NCBI GenBank assembly: GCA_016788045.1 | Contig: JAEUTG010000040.1 | Location: forward strand, 1 to 60,661 | Length of the DNA stretch: 60,661 nucleotides | Reading direction: 5' to 3' | DNA from: Bacteroidales bacterium | Lineage (GTDB): Bacteria > Bacteroidota > Bacteroidia > Bacteroidales > Lentimicrobiaceae | In this document: one piece after another, positions 33,224-41,923 of the stretch | How positions within the stretch are numbered: position 1 is the first letter of the stretch | How the letters are laid out: every line of letters starts with the position of its first letter | Notes under the pieces: model-generated | Seen by the model: only the letters and a program-made list of their open reading frames with translations | Databases searched by the model: none | Told to the model about the DNA's origin: nothing | Translations under genes and position numbers: made by a program

Positions 33224-35323
33224 ATGAGATTATCAATCAGATTCACAAGCCTTTTGCTTATCCTGATGTTCTCTTTCCCGCTGTTGGCAGGAGCACAGAT
33301 CATCAAGCCGGTCAAATGGTCATTCAGTACAAAGCAGATTTCTGCCAGTGAAGTGCAGCTGATTTTTTCGGCTACCATCGATCATCCCTGGCACCTTTAC
33401 TCTCAGGATGTGCCTCCGCCACCCGACGGACCGGTAGCCACCTCCTTCAATTTTGAGAAAAGCAGCAACTACGAGACCATCGGTAAAGTAAAAGAGCCCA
33501 AAGCGATTGAAGAGTATGACAACCAGTTTCAGACAACCCTGAAATATTTCTCCGAAAAGGCCGTATTTACTCAGAAAATTAAGGTGTTATCTCCAAAAGA
33601 TTTTAAAATCACCGGATATCTTGAGTTTATGTGCTGCGACGACAAGCAGTGCCTGGCTCCTGAAACCGTTGACTTTGAATTCAGCATCAAGGGTAACCCC
33701 GCTGCAGCTGCTGTGACCGAAGCCCCGGTTGAATCCGGAACAGCACAGGTTGATGCCGATACCGTGACTGCCGATGCAGTAACCGAAGCGGTGAAAGATA
33801 CGGCATCCAAAGCTGAGGTATCAGCCTCCAAAGCCGGTGGCCTTGAAGAAAATTCGTCGTTGTGGACGCTCTTCTTCTTCTCGTTCATTGCCGGACTGGC
33901 AGCCATTCTCACCCCCTGCGTTTTTCCGATGATCCCCATGACCGTAACTTTCTTCCTCAAGGAAAAAGACAAAGTAAAAGCCAAGGCCCAGGCTTTGATT
34001 TATGGGTTCTCCATCATCTTTATTTACACCGTTATCGGAACCGTGGTTGCGGTTACCCTCGGGGCCAATTTTGCGAATTTCCTGAGTACCCACTGGCTGC
34101 CCAATGTGTTGTTTTTCCTGATCTTCGTCTTTTTCGCGGCATCCTTTCTGGGGATGTTCGAGATCACCCTGCCGGGCTGGATGATCAACAAATCGGATGC
34201 CCAGGCTGACCGTGGCGGGATTATCGGTTCGTTCTTCATGGCCTTTACCCTGGTGCTGGTTTCGTTTTCGTGCACCGGACCGATCGTGGGTGCCATTCTG
34301 GTGGCCTCCGCCGGTGGAGAAGTGCTCGAACCCATTGTCGGGATGCTCGGCTTCTCGCTGGCGTTCGCCCTGCCGTTTACCCTCTTTGCCTTCTTCCCGC
34401 GCTGGCTCAACAACATGCCGAAATCGGGCGGCTGGCTCAATTCGGTGAAGGTGGTGCTGGGTTTCATCGAACTGGCGCTGGGTCTCAAGTTCCTCAGCAT
34501 TGCCGATCAGACTTACCACTGGGGTATCCTCGACCGCGAAATATACCTGGCCTTCTGGATTGTAATCTTCACCCTGATGGGATTCTACCTGCTGGGCAAA
34601 CTGAAGTTTTCGCACGACAGTGACCTGAAGTACATCGGGGTTCCCCGGCTTGGACTGGCCATCGCCACGTTTACCTTTGTTATCTACATGATTCCCGGTA
34701 TGTTCGGGGCACCGCTGCAGGCCTTGTCGGGCTACCTGCCTCCACAGGCTACCCACGACTTTGACCTGAATAAAATAGTGCGTGACAATGTGCAGGTATT
34801 CGGTTCAGGTGGAAGCGGCGAAACAGCGCATTCAGGATCCTCGCTTTGCGAAAAACCGAAGTATAGTGATAAACTGCACCTGCCGCATGGTCTGGAAGGC
34901 TACTTTGATTACAACCAGGCTTTGGGATGTGCTGCAAAGGTGAATAAACCGGTGTTTATCGACTTTACCGGCCATGGCTGTGTAAACTGCCGTGAAATGG
35001 AAGCCCGTGTGTGGTCCGACCCGCGCGTACTGAAAAAACTGCGCGAAGATTTTGTGCTGGTAGCCCTTTACGTGGATGATAAAACTGAACTGCCCGAATC
35101 GGAGTGGATAACCTCAACCTACGACGGTAAGGTGAAAAAGACCATCGGTAAAAAATACGCCGACTATCAGATCAGCAAATACAACATCAACGCACAGCCC
35201 TATTATGTGCTGCTTGATTCAAAGGGCGAACTGCTGGTACCCCCCAGAGCCTATGATCTTGATGTGGATAAGTTTCTGGAGTTTCTCGACAGTGGCCTGG
35301 AAGAGTTCAGGAAAAGACAGTAA
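33224..35323 (+). CDS. DsbD-like thiol:disulfide interchange protein
   Basis: 699 residues in the three-part DsbD order. After a signal peptide (1-24), an N-terminal DsbD-alpha domain (HPWHLYSQDVPPPPDGP; CCDDKQC near 137-143) is followed by an Ala/Thr-rich linker. The central eight-helix CcdA-like domain has a cysteine pair at Cys232 (TPCVFPMIPMTV) and Cys350 (SFSCTGPIVGAI). The C-terminal thioredoxin domain has CVNC at 586-589 (TGHGCVNCREMEARVW). It carries reducing power from cytosolic thioredoxin to periplasmic thiols, for example for cytochrome c maturation or disulfide repair. The Bacteroidota form has a longer linker than E. coli DsbD. It follows tilS by 24 bases. Confidence 0.92.
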   Translation: MRLSIRFTSLLLILMFSFPLLAGAQIIKPVKWSFSTKQISASEVQLIFSATIDHPWHLYSQDVPPPPDGPVATSFNFEKSSNYETIGKVKEPKAIEEYDNQFQTTLKYFSEKAVFTQKIKVLSPKDFKITGYLEFMCCDDKQCLAPETVDFEFSIKGNPAAAAVTEAPVESGTAQVDADTVTADAVTEAVKDTASKAEVSASKAGGLEENSSLWTLFFFSFIAGLAAILTPCVFPMIPMTVTFFLKEKDKVKAKAQALIYGFSIIFIYTVIGTVVAVTLGANFANFLSTHWLPNVLFFLIFVFFAASFLGMFEITLPGWMINKSDAQADRGGIIGSFFMAFTLVLVSFSCTGPIVGAILVASAGGEVLEPIVGMLGFSLAFALPFTLFAFFPRWLNNMPKSGGWLNSVKVVLGFIELALGLKFLSIADQTYHWGILDREIYLAFWIVIFTLMGFYLLGKLKFSHDSDLKYIGVPRLGLAIATFTFVIYMIPGMFGAPLQALSGYLPPQATHDFDLNKIVRDNVQVFGSGGSGETAHSGSSLCEKPKYSDKLHLPHGLEGYFDYNQALGCAAKVNKPVFIDFTGHGCVNCREMEARVWSDPRVLKKLREDFVLVALYVDDKTELPESEWITSTYDGKVKKTIGKKYADYQISKYNINAQPYYVLLDSKGELLVPPRAYDLDVDKFLEFLDSGLEEFRKRQ

Positions 35324-35340
35324 TCCGTCCTGTGGATGAA

Positions 35341-35374
35341 AAAAGAAGCCCTGATGGTTGTCAGGGCTTCTTTT
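35341..35374. terminator. Bidirectional terminator between dsbD-like and ArsM-like genes
   Basis: AAAAGAAGCCCTGA (35341-35354), six-base loop, TCAGGGCTTCTTTT (35361-35374): a perfect 14-bp stem with A and T tracts. Confidence 0.92.
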
Positions 35375-35387
35375 ATGTTTATCTGAA

Positions 35388-36182
35388 TCAGTGATTTTTA
35401 TGCTTGTCGGGATTGTGGCAGCAGGTTTCCGCTGTACAGGTTTCGGGTTTCTCAACCACCAGCACTACGCTGAATATTCCTTCATCGGCGTTGATGTCAT
35501 TGTAACGTTCAATCTGATCCGTTGTCAGGTGTTTTTCCAGCATTTCATCCGGAAGTTTTACCTTCTTCACCTCCACAATACCACCGGAGGTGAATCCGGT
35601 TTTCCGGAAGTAGTTCATGAAGGCATCCACTTTTTCGGCCCCTTCAATGCATCCGGCAAAGGAAGCAGCCTCCTTTCGCAGTCCATCGGGAATGTCTTCC
35701 AGGATGACAAAGTCTGACACACACACATACCCGTTGTGTTTCACAATACGGTACATTTCGTCGGCTACCTTCTGCTTGTCAGTCTGAAGGTTGAAAACGC
35801 AGGTGGCGAAGATCAGGTCGGCCGACTCATCCTCAACAGGTGCCTGTTGGATGTCGCCTTTGACAAATTCCAGGTTGGTAAGACCAGCCTGTTCACGCAG
35901 GTTGTTGGCCGATTCTATGTTTTTATCCGAAAAATCGATGCCGGTTACCTTCCCGTAAGTGCCCACTGCGGCGGCCATGGCCACAGCTTCCTGTCCTGTG
36001 CCCGACCCGAATTCAACAATGTGGTCACCTTCCTGAATCAGCTGGTATCTGGCCGGCTGATCAGGGTTAAAATCAAGGTAATCGCCGCCTCCCGAGTGAC
36101 AACCGCAGCCTCCCGACCCGCAGCCACAGGCTCCGCTGCTGGTGTTTTCTGAAATTTCGATGGTTTCTATGTTTGTTTCCAT
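35388..36182 (-). CDS. ArsM-like SAM-dependent methyltransferase with Cys-rich ends
   Basis: 264 residues. A class I methyltransferase core runs from about 40: HIVEFGSGTGQEA (SAM motif I, 54-66), TGIDFSDKNIE (post I) and FVKGDIQQAPVEDESADLIFATC (motif II/III). Cys128 in ATCVFNL and Cys178 in AGCIEGAE sit where arsenite methyltransferases keep two arsenic-binding cysteines. Unusual are the two Cys-rich tails: residues 19-28 (CGCGSGGCGC) and 249-255 (CTAETCC), the second followed by a His-rich end. The likely role is arsenite or another metalloid methylation, with extra metal-binding tails. It has no arsR or arsenic pump beside it. Substrate is inferred; a general thiol/metal-linked methyltransferase is the alternative. 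Confidence 0.75.
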   Translation of the reverse strand: METNIETIEISENTSSGACGCGSGGCGCHSGGGDYLDFNPDQPARYQLIQEGDHIVEFGSGTGQEAVAMAAAVGTYGKVTGIDFSDKNIESANNLREQAGLTNLEFVKGDIQQAPVEDESADLIFATCVFNLQTDKQKVADEMYRIVKHNGYVCVSDFVILEDIPDGLRKEAASFAGCIEGAEKVDAFMNYFRKTGFTSGGIVEVKKVKLPDEMLEKHLTTDQIERYNDINADEGIFSVVLVVEKPETCTAETCCHNPDKHKNH

Positions 36183-36398
36183 GGTTTGGTTTATAGGTTG
36201 TTTGCACCGGATGATTCCGGTTATAATTAACCAGTTAAAACAGAAATCAGGCCTGAAGGTTTTGTGAATGGAAACAATTGTCTTATTTTTTTGATTTAAG
36301 CCGGGTCAAAAAGCGGGTTATCCGGAAGGTTGGGTTATTCAGTATTTGATGTGCCAGAAAAATATATTACTCTTAACATAACCTTAAAAATTAAAAAT

Positions 36399-36812
36399 AT
36401 GACACCAAATCTCCAAAACACTAATTCTCACCAAAAGTATTTAGAACCGATTCCTGAAGAATTGGATGCAATTGGTAAACAAATAGTTGATGCTGCTTTC
36501 ACAGTACATAAGAATCCTGGGCCTGGACTCCTTGAAAAAGTTTATGAAATATGTTTTTGTCATGAAATATCAAAAAGGGGCTTATCTTACCACCGCCAGA
36601 TTGATGTTCCAATCATTTATGATAACATTGAATTTGACGAAGGGTTGCGTTTAGACCTTTTTGTGGAGGAAAAGATAATTTGCGAACTAAAGGCCAGAGA
36701 AACAATAGACCCAGTTTGGCCTGAGCAAGTCTTAAGTCATTTGAAATTAACCAGGAAGCGGTTGGGATATTTAATAAATTTCAATGTTGTGAGTATCAGA
36801 AATGGTATTTAA
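36399..36812 (+). CDS. GxxExxY family protein (PDDEXK-like fold)
   Basis: 137 residues from ATG 36399; the frame is open from 36330. It carries the eponymous G-x-x-E-x-x-Y in GPGLLEKVYE and the nuclease-like core RLDLFVEEKIICELKA, with the D...E-x-K arrangement of PDDEXK enzymes. The last residues end at SIRNGI, a few residues before the usual C-terminal R-I/L-V-L, so the tail is slightly short. The gene and its flanks are more AT-rich than the neighbourhood. Members are very common and often multi-copy in Bacteroidota; their role is not established, though a nucleic-acid function is presumed from the fold. Probably horizontally spread. No neighbour suggests a partner. Confidence 0.85.
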   Translation: MTPNLQNTNSHQKYLEPIPEELDAIGKQIVDAAFTVHKNPGPGLLEKVYEICFCHEISKRGLSYHRQIDVPIIYDNIEFDEGLRLDLFVEEKIICELKARETIDPVWPEQVLSHLKLTRKRLGYLINFNVVSIRNGI

Positions 36813-37123
36813 CGTATAGCAAACTAAGAAAAGTGGATAACCATCACAGAACTACACATGGTTCATTAATTCCTAATATGCCTGCATTATTTCTGCTGTG
36901 AAAATTGTTTAGATCTAACCATATACCTGACTTAAATAGAATGAATAATTAAATAATAATTGGTGCTTACTTGGTGTCCTGGAGAATTGGTGTCAAAAAA
37001 ATCTCCAGCACATTACAAAATGAAATACCCGGAAGATTTCAGGCAATGGACAAATTTTTATATGCAGCATCTTATATATAAGTCTGTTATTTTGTATTTT
37101 CACGGCCAAACAAACAAATTGCA
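36813..37123. other. AT-rich intergenic region with a repeated TTGGTGTC motif
   Basis: No gene seen. TTGGTGTC occurs twice (near 36971 and 36987), and the second copy, ATTGGTGTCAAAAAAA, is the reverse complement of a stretch near 24873-24887. The promoter of the FG-GAP gene must be near the right end; TATTTTG at about 37087-37093 is one base short of consensus. Confidence 0.45.
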
Positions 37124-38857
37124 ATGATGAAAAGATTTTATACCCTCATTGGATTATTTTTAATCAGCAGCTATTACGCAGCCGCACAGCCATTTGTGAA
37201 TATCAATTCTGTGTTGCCGGCCGTAGGTCGAAGTGCATCTGCCTTTGCGGATTTCGACAACGATGGAGACCTTGATATCGTGCTGGCAGGTCAGAACAGT
37301 GCATCGGAAACCACCGGAAAGATATTTCTCAACGAGGGCGGAAGTTTCACTGAAGCAGTGAATGCAGGCTTTTCGGGATTGTACAACAGTTCTGTGGCCC
37401 TGGCAGATTATGATCTTGATGGCGCCATCGACATTGCCATTACCGGACGCAATGCCTCAGGTGCGGCAACCTATCTCTTCAAAAACAATGGTGATGCCAC
37501 CTTCCAGACCATAGAATCCGGCTTTTTTACCCCTGGTTCTGATGGAGACCTGGCCTGGGGTGACTACAACAACGATGGTTATCCCGATATGGTGATCTCC
37601 GGGGGCTGGGATACCCGGCTTTACCGGAACAACGGAGACGGGACCTTCACGGAAATCAGTGCAGGGTTAACCATCATGAATTCACCTTCAGTGGCCTGGG
37701 GCGATTGTGACAACGACGGCGACCTCGACCTCCTGATGGTAGGTGATGCCGGTTCTGTGGCCGATGTATTTATCTATATCAACAACCACGGTACCTTTAC
37801 CCGCCTGGAGGGTGAACTGGAAGGCGCTGTGGGCGGAGCGGCACGCTGGGGCGATTACGACAACGATGGAAACCTCGATATCCTCATCACCGGTAAAGAC
37901 CCCTCACTTGTACCCGTTTCCACAGTTTACCGCAACAACGGCAACAGTACCTTCAGCTTTGGAAATGCCGGACTCATTGGCACTGCCCTCGGCCCGGCCG
38001 ACTGGATTGACTATGACAACGATGGTGATCTCGACATTATGCTGGCTGGTGAAAATGCCGGATGCGGCAACGCCTCTACCCTGATTTATAATAACAACGG
38101 AGCAGGCAGTTTTTTCCATTTTGATGCCGGACTGCCATTCATCGAAAGAGCCTCCTCAGCCTGGGGCGACTTCGACAACGATGGCGATTACGACCTTCTG
38201 CTTTCGGGCCTTTCGGGCAACCCGGCCACTTACCTGTTCCGCAACGATCTGCAGACCTCGCCCTTCCAGCAGAATACACTACCCGGAGTCCCGGGCGATC
38301 TGTATACCTATGTTTATGGCGATTATGCGGTGATCAGCTGGGGAAGGGTTGAAGACCTGCAGTCACCCCAGATGGCCATCACTTACAATGTGATGGTCGG
38401 TACCTCCAGCGGTGCCATCGACATCATCACCCCGCAGGCTGATGCCTCCACAGGCAACCGCTTCGTTGCTGGCCCGGGCAACAGCGGCAACAACGATTTT
38501 GTCATTTTCAGGGGCATGGCCCCCGGGGATTATTATTTCAGGATTCAGGCCATCGACCAGGCGTTTGCCGGCTCAGCCTTCTCTGAGGAAGGCACCTTCA
38601 CCATCATTTCAACCGCTGCAGAGACCCTCAGTACGCCTGATCCTGTGGTTTTTGTCCGCAACCAGGTGCTTCAGATCGGCGATTTGCCCCCGGGCAACAA
38701 CCGGATCATCATTTCCGATCTCACCGGAAGAAGGCTGTACGGCGCAGAAACCAACCAGAGCATGTTCAGCCTGCCCCTCGGCAGTTTCCCGCAAAGCCTG
38801 ATGATTGTTCAGGTCATCAATGGAAATCGTTCCTTCACAGCGAAAGTGTTGAGATAG
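37124..38857 (+). CDS. Secreted FG-GAP/VCBS-repeat protein with putative T9SS tail
   Basis: 577 residues. Signal peptide 1-22 (ending YAAA). Seven calcium-binding FG-GAP/VCBS repeats with the core DxDxDGxxD fill residues 35-385 (for example FADFDNDGDLDIVLAG, WGDYDNDGNLDILITG and WGDFDNDGDYDLLLSG), predicting a seven-bladed propeller of the integrin-alpha type. A fibronectin-like domain follows at about 400-500 (YAVISWGRVEDLQSPQMAITYNVMV). The last 70 residues end in strands like a type A sorting domain (IIISDLTGRRLYG ... NGNRSFTAKVLR), although the usual YPNP is absent. Surface protein for adhesion or glycan binding is the most likely role; no enzyme motif. Confidence 0.8.
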   Translation: MMKRFYTLIGLFLISSYYAAAQPFVNINSVLPAVGRSASAFADFDNDGDLDIVLAGQNSASETTGKIFLNEGGSFTEAVNAGFSGLYNSSVALADYDLDGAIDIAITGRNASGAATYLFKNNGDATFQTIESGFFTPGSDGDLAWGDYNNDGYPDMVISGGWDTRLYRNNGDGTFTEISAGLTIMNSPSVAWGDCDNDGDLDLLMVGDAGSVADVFIYINNHGTFTRLEGELEGAVGGAARWGDYDNDGNLDILITGKDPSLVPVSTVYRNNGNSTFSFGNAGLIGTALGPADWIDYDNDGDLDIMLAGENAGCGNASTLIYNNNGAGSFFHFDAGLPFIERASSAWGDFDNDGDYDLLLSGLSGNPATYLFRNDLQTSPFQQNTLPGVPGDLYTYVYGDYAVISWGRVEDLQSPQMAITYNVMVGTSSGAIDIITPQADASTGNRFVAGPGNSGNNDFVIFRGMAPGDYYFRIQAIDQAFAGSAFSEEGTFTIISTAAETLSTPDPVVFVRNQVLQIGDLPPGNNRIIISDLTGRRLYGAETNQSMFSLPLGSFPQSLMIVQVINGNRSFTAKVLR

Positions 38858-38887
38858 GTTCCCAACCTTCAGCGATAGCATTTATTG

Positions 38888-38920
38888 AAAAAAGGTCTTC
38901 AGCGAGAGGGCCTTTTTTTT
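38888..38920 (+). terminator. Rho-independent terminator after the FG-GAP gene
   Basis: AAAAAAGGTC pairs with GGGCCTTTTTT across a 12-base loop, ending in eight T residues. Confidence 0.75.
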
Positions 38921-39226
38921 ACACTGTTTCAACCTGACGGGCATTGTTTTGTTGTAATGTCATGGATTCTATGCTGAGCTTCCTGAAATAGAAGCCTGAA
39001 GGAAGGTTAAGAGGATTTCAGGGCTCTGAGGTATTCTGGTTTGTGTTGTTTTTTTTTGTCAGTTTGGCATAACAGTTATAATTAGCGGATAACGGAATCC
39101 GGACTGTTTAAATTTTGCCTTTATCTGTGATATTTGATTCGTAACCCGCCCTGAAGGACGGGCCTGTTGAAAATCGAAATAATCATTTTAAACAGTCTCT
39201 TGGTTGATGATTTATATTTTCGGATT
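38921..39226. other. Intergenic region with a small GC palindrome
   Basis: CCCGCC-ctgaag-GACGGG at 39145-39162 is a 6-bp stem that would lie in the leader of the SGNH hydrolase gene. TAAATTTTG at about 39110 is one base longer than the promoter consensus. Nothing else recognised. Confidence 0.4.
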
Positions 39227-40156
39227 ATGAGAAGGATCTTACTCATTTTTCTGCTGATGCTGGTTTTCAAAGCCGGTTTACCTCAGAACATCCTTGTGCG
39301 TGAGCCGGTGAGAATGCTCGCCCTTGGGGATTCCTACACCATCGGACAAAGCGTTGTGGCAGATGAACGCTGGCCGGAGCAACTGACCGCTCAGCTGAAA
39401 TCGCTGGGTTATCAGGTGGACGCCTTAAAAACCATTGCCCAGACCGGTTGGCGTACCGACAATCTTCAGAATGCCGTCAATCAGCAACTGCCCCTTACAG
39501 GTTACAACCTGGTTTCCCTGCTGATCGGGGTCAACAACCAATATCAGGGGGGTACTCTGCAGGTGTATTCCACAGAGTTTACCCAACTGCTTCAGCAGGC
39601 GATAACGTTGGCCGGAGGCAATCCCCGGCACGTATTTGTGCTGTCGATCCCCGATTATGCCTATACCCCTTTCGGAAACGGGAACCCGCAGATCAGTGCT
39701 GAAATTGATGAATTCAATGCCATAAACAAAGCCATCACCGGAAGCTATGGCGTAAAATACATCGACATCACACCCATCAGCCGCAACGGGCTTGCACAGC
39801 CCTGGCTTGTTGCCGGTGATGGATTGCATCCCAGTGGTGAGATGTACCGGCTGTGGGTGCTGGAGATTCTGAAACACATTGAGAAGCAGACCGGCATTCA
39901 GCAGGATTCCGCTGGAGAGCATCCCCTGAAAATCCTTCAGCAGGGCCGGCAGCTCAGCATAACCAATACAGGTGGTGCTTCGGTGATTGAGATTTACAGT
40001 TTAGCAGGCAGCCTGGTAAGGTCGTACAGGATTCCGGCTTCTGCAGAACAAACCATCTCCCTGAGCCAGTTTCCGGCAGGTGTTTACTTGCTCCGCGCAT
40101 TTACTGAAGACGGCAAAAGATTTACGAGGAAAATAATTCTTCCTTCGCAGTTTTAA
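39227..40156 (+). CDS. Secreted SGNH/GDSL hydrolase with T9SS type A tail
   Basis: 309 residues from ATG 39227, where a signal peptide begins (MRRILLIFLLMLVFKAGLPQ). The SGNH catalytic blocks are in order: ALGDSYTIGQ with the nucleophile Ser (block I), the block III region LLIGVNNQY with Asn, and DGLHPSGEMY with Asp and His (block V). The domain covers about residues 30-215 and would hydrolyse an ester, such as an acetyl group on a polysaccharide or a lipid. The C-terminal 75 residues are a beta-rich sorting domain (IEIYSLAGSLVRSYRI ... QFPAGVYLLRAFTEDGKRFTRKIIL). Exported to the cell surface or medium. Substrate unknown. Confidence 0.87.
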   Translation: MRRILLIFLLMLVFKAGLPQNILVREPVRMLALGDSYTIGQSVVADERWPEQLTAQLKSLGYQVDALKTIAQTGWRTDNLQNAVNQQLPLTGYNLVSLLIGVNNQYQGGTLQVYSTEFTQLLQQAITLAGGNPRHVFVLSIPDYAYTPFGNGNPQISAEIDEFNAINKAITGSYGVKYIDITPISRNGLAQPWLVAGDGLHPSGEMYRLWVLEILKHIEKQTGIQQDSAGEHPLKILQQGRQLSITNTGGASVIEIYSLAGSLVRSYRIPASAEQTISLSQFPAGVYLLRAFTEDGKRFTRKIILPSQF

Positions 40157-40199
40157 GACCAGTGGGTGGCATTCCCTGATGTTTACCGTTTTTCATAGC

Positions 40200-40251
40200 A
40201 AAGCCCCCTGAACACAGTTCCGGTTAGGTTGCGGACGGTTCGGGGGGCTTT
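40200..40251. terminator. Bidirectional terminator between SGNH hydrolase and dipeptidase genes
   Basis: AAAGCCCCC-t-GAAC (40200-40213) pairs with GTTC-g-GGGGGCTTT (40238-40251). Confidence 0.85.
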
Positions 40252-40284
40252 ATTATGCAAAAAAGTTCCTGTTTTCTGCCGGTG

Positions 40285-41646
40285 CTATTCGCAATAGAAT
40301 CTGTAGAAATACGGGATGGTTTCAATACCCTTGTAGAAGTTGAACAGTGGGTAATTCTCGTTGGGTGAATGGATGGCATCGGATTCGAGGCCAAAGCCCA
40401 TCAGAATGGATTTGATGCCGAGCACCCTTTCGAAGGTGGAAATGATGGGGATACTGCCGCCGCTGCGTACCGGCACCGGTTTCTTACCGAAGGTGGTTTC
40501 ATAGGCCCTGCTGGCAGCCATGTATTCACGGGTGTCGGTGGGCGAAACATAGCCCTGGCCTCCGTGAAGGTTGGTTACTTTCACTTTCACATAAGGCGGT
40601 GCAATCTGCATGAAGTGTTTTTCAAACAGTTCAGAGATTTCTTCGTGGTCCTGATGCGGAACCAGGCGCATGGAGATTTTGGCGCTCGCTTTTGACGGAA
40701 GCACGGTCTTGGCACCTTCTCCGGTGTAGCCGCCCCAGATGCCGCAGACGTCAAGGGTCGGCCGGATTCCGGTGCGTTCCATGGTTGAATAGCCGGCCTC
40801 ACCGCAGACTTCAGCGATGTCGATGGCTTTTTTGTATTCATCTAGGTTAAAGGGTGCCTTGGCCATTTCTGCCCGCTCACCGGCCGTAAGTTCCAGCACC
40901 TTGTCGTAAAATCCGGGGATGGTGATCCGGTTGTTCTCATCGGTCAGGGAGGCGATCATTTTCGACAGCACATTGATGGGGTTGGCGACGGCTCCGCCGA
41001 AAAGTCCGGAATGCAGGTCGCGGTTGGGCCCGGTTACTTCCACTTCGAGGTAGGCCAGTCCACGAAGCCCTACAGTGATGGAGGGAATATCCTGAGCAAT
41101 CATTCCGGTGTCGGAGACGAGGATGACATCGGCTTTCAGCATCGCTTTGTGTTCGGCACAGAATTTCTCCAGGTTGGGCGATCCGATTTCTTCTTCACCT
41201 TCGATCATGAATTTTACGTTGCAGGGCAGCGTACCGGTCTGAACCATGGCTTCAAATGCCTTGGCATGCATAAAAGCCTGGCCTTTGTCATCGTCGGCAC
41301 CACGGGCGAATATCTTTCCGTCCCGCACTTCAGGTTCAAAGGGGGGTGAGGTCCACAGGTTGAGCGGGTCAACCGGCATCACGTCGTAATGACCGTACAC
41401 CAGCACCGTGGGTTTAGCCGGATCAATGATTTTCTCACCATAAACCACCGGATTGCCGGCAGTCGGTATGATTTCTGCGCGGTCGGCTCCGGCCTTCAGC
41501 ATGGTTTCTTTCAAGTATTCTGCAGCCCTGAGCATGTCGGGCTTGTGATCAGATATTGAACTGATTGAAGGAATGCGGATCAACCCGAACAGTTCATCGA
41601 GAAACCGGTCCTTGTTGGCTTCCAGGTAGGCATTTAACTTATCCAT
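40285..41646 (-). CDS. M20 family dipeptidase
   Basis: 453 residues from ATG 41646 (MDKLNAYLEANKDRFLDELF); the frame runs open to 41730. Di-zinc peptidase with the metal-binding YGHYDVMPVDP near residue 85, WTSPPFEPEVRDGKIFARGADDDKGQ (bridging Asp), the catalytic glutamates in FMIEGEEEIGSPNL and VSDTGMI, and the C-terminal His in GLESDAIHSPNENYP. The lid/dimerisation domain is present (about 200-310). This is the dipeptidase/carnosinase-like branch of M20 rather than succinyl-diaminopimelate desuccinylase. Cytosolic, used for final peptide breakdown. A candidate promoter lies at 41676-41705. Confidence 0.93.
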   Translation of the reverse strand: MDKLNAYLEANKDRFLDELFGLIRIPSISSISDHKPDMLRAAEYLKETMLKAGADRAEIIPTAGNPVVYGEKIIDPAKPTVLVYGHYDVMPVDPLNLWTSPPFEPEVRDGKIFARGADDDKGQAFMHAKAFEAMVQTGTLPCNVKFMIEGEEEIGSPNLEKFCAEHKAMLKADVILVSDTGMIAQDIPSITVGLRGLAYLEVEVTGPNRDLHSGLFGGAVANPINVLSKMIASLTDENNRITIPGFYDKVLELTAGERAEMAKAPFNLDEYKKAIDIAEVCGEAGYSTMERTGIRPTLDVCGIWGGYTGEGAKTVLPSKASAKISMRLVPHQDHEEISELFEKHFMQIAPPYVKVKVTNLHGGQGYVSPTDTREYMAASRAYETTFGKKPVPVRSGGSIPIISTFERVLGIKSILMGFGLESDAIHSPNENYPLFNFYKGIETIPYFYRFYCE

Positions 41647-41675
41647 TGTTCTTTTTTGGTATTGGTTTTTGTCGC

Positions 41676-41705
41676 TAAAGATAGCGATTAACCCGGTTTT
41701 GCAAA
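41676..41705 (-). promoter_or_regulatory. Promoter (TTTG, 18 bp, TATCTTTA) before the dipeptidase gene
   Basis: Minus-strand -33 TTTG at 41702-41705 and -7 TATCTTTA at 41676-41683, one base off TAnnTTTG. Confidence 0.4.
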
Positions 41706-41800
41706 GCGATTTTTTCCCTTTTACGACCAATATTTCCGACCAGTCTGGCCTGTTTATGTCTGAGAATCATCTTAAAAAATTTTAGAAATTCAACCCTGGA

Positions 41801-41833
41801 TTGTCAGTTGATTTATTATTAAATCTATATTTG
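41801..41833 (+). promoter_or_regulatory. Bacteroidota promoter (TTG, 22 bp, TATATTTG)
   Basis: -33 TTG at 41801-41803 (a second at 41808-41810) and an exact -7 at 41826-41833. It places the transcript start near 41840 and so argues against any translation start before 41924. Confidence 0.5.
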
Positions 41834-41923
41834 TATGCGTCGGGGTCGCTTTTTATCTTCTTTTTGCACAAGTCTGGTACAGGCTTCCCCCATCCTTTTC
41901 ACTTTATCATACTGCCCTCAAAT

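Noticed and set aside
33821..34756. 311-codon minus-strand open frame inside the dsbD-like gene
   Set aside because: Translation is rich in charged low-complexity residues and opposes membrane-helix codons; typical shadow.
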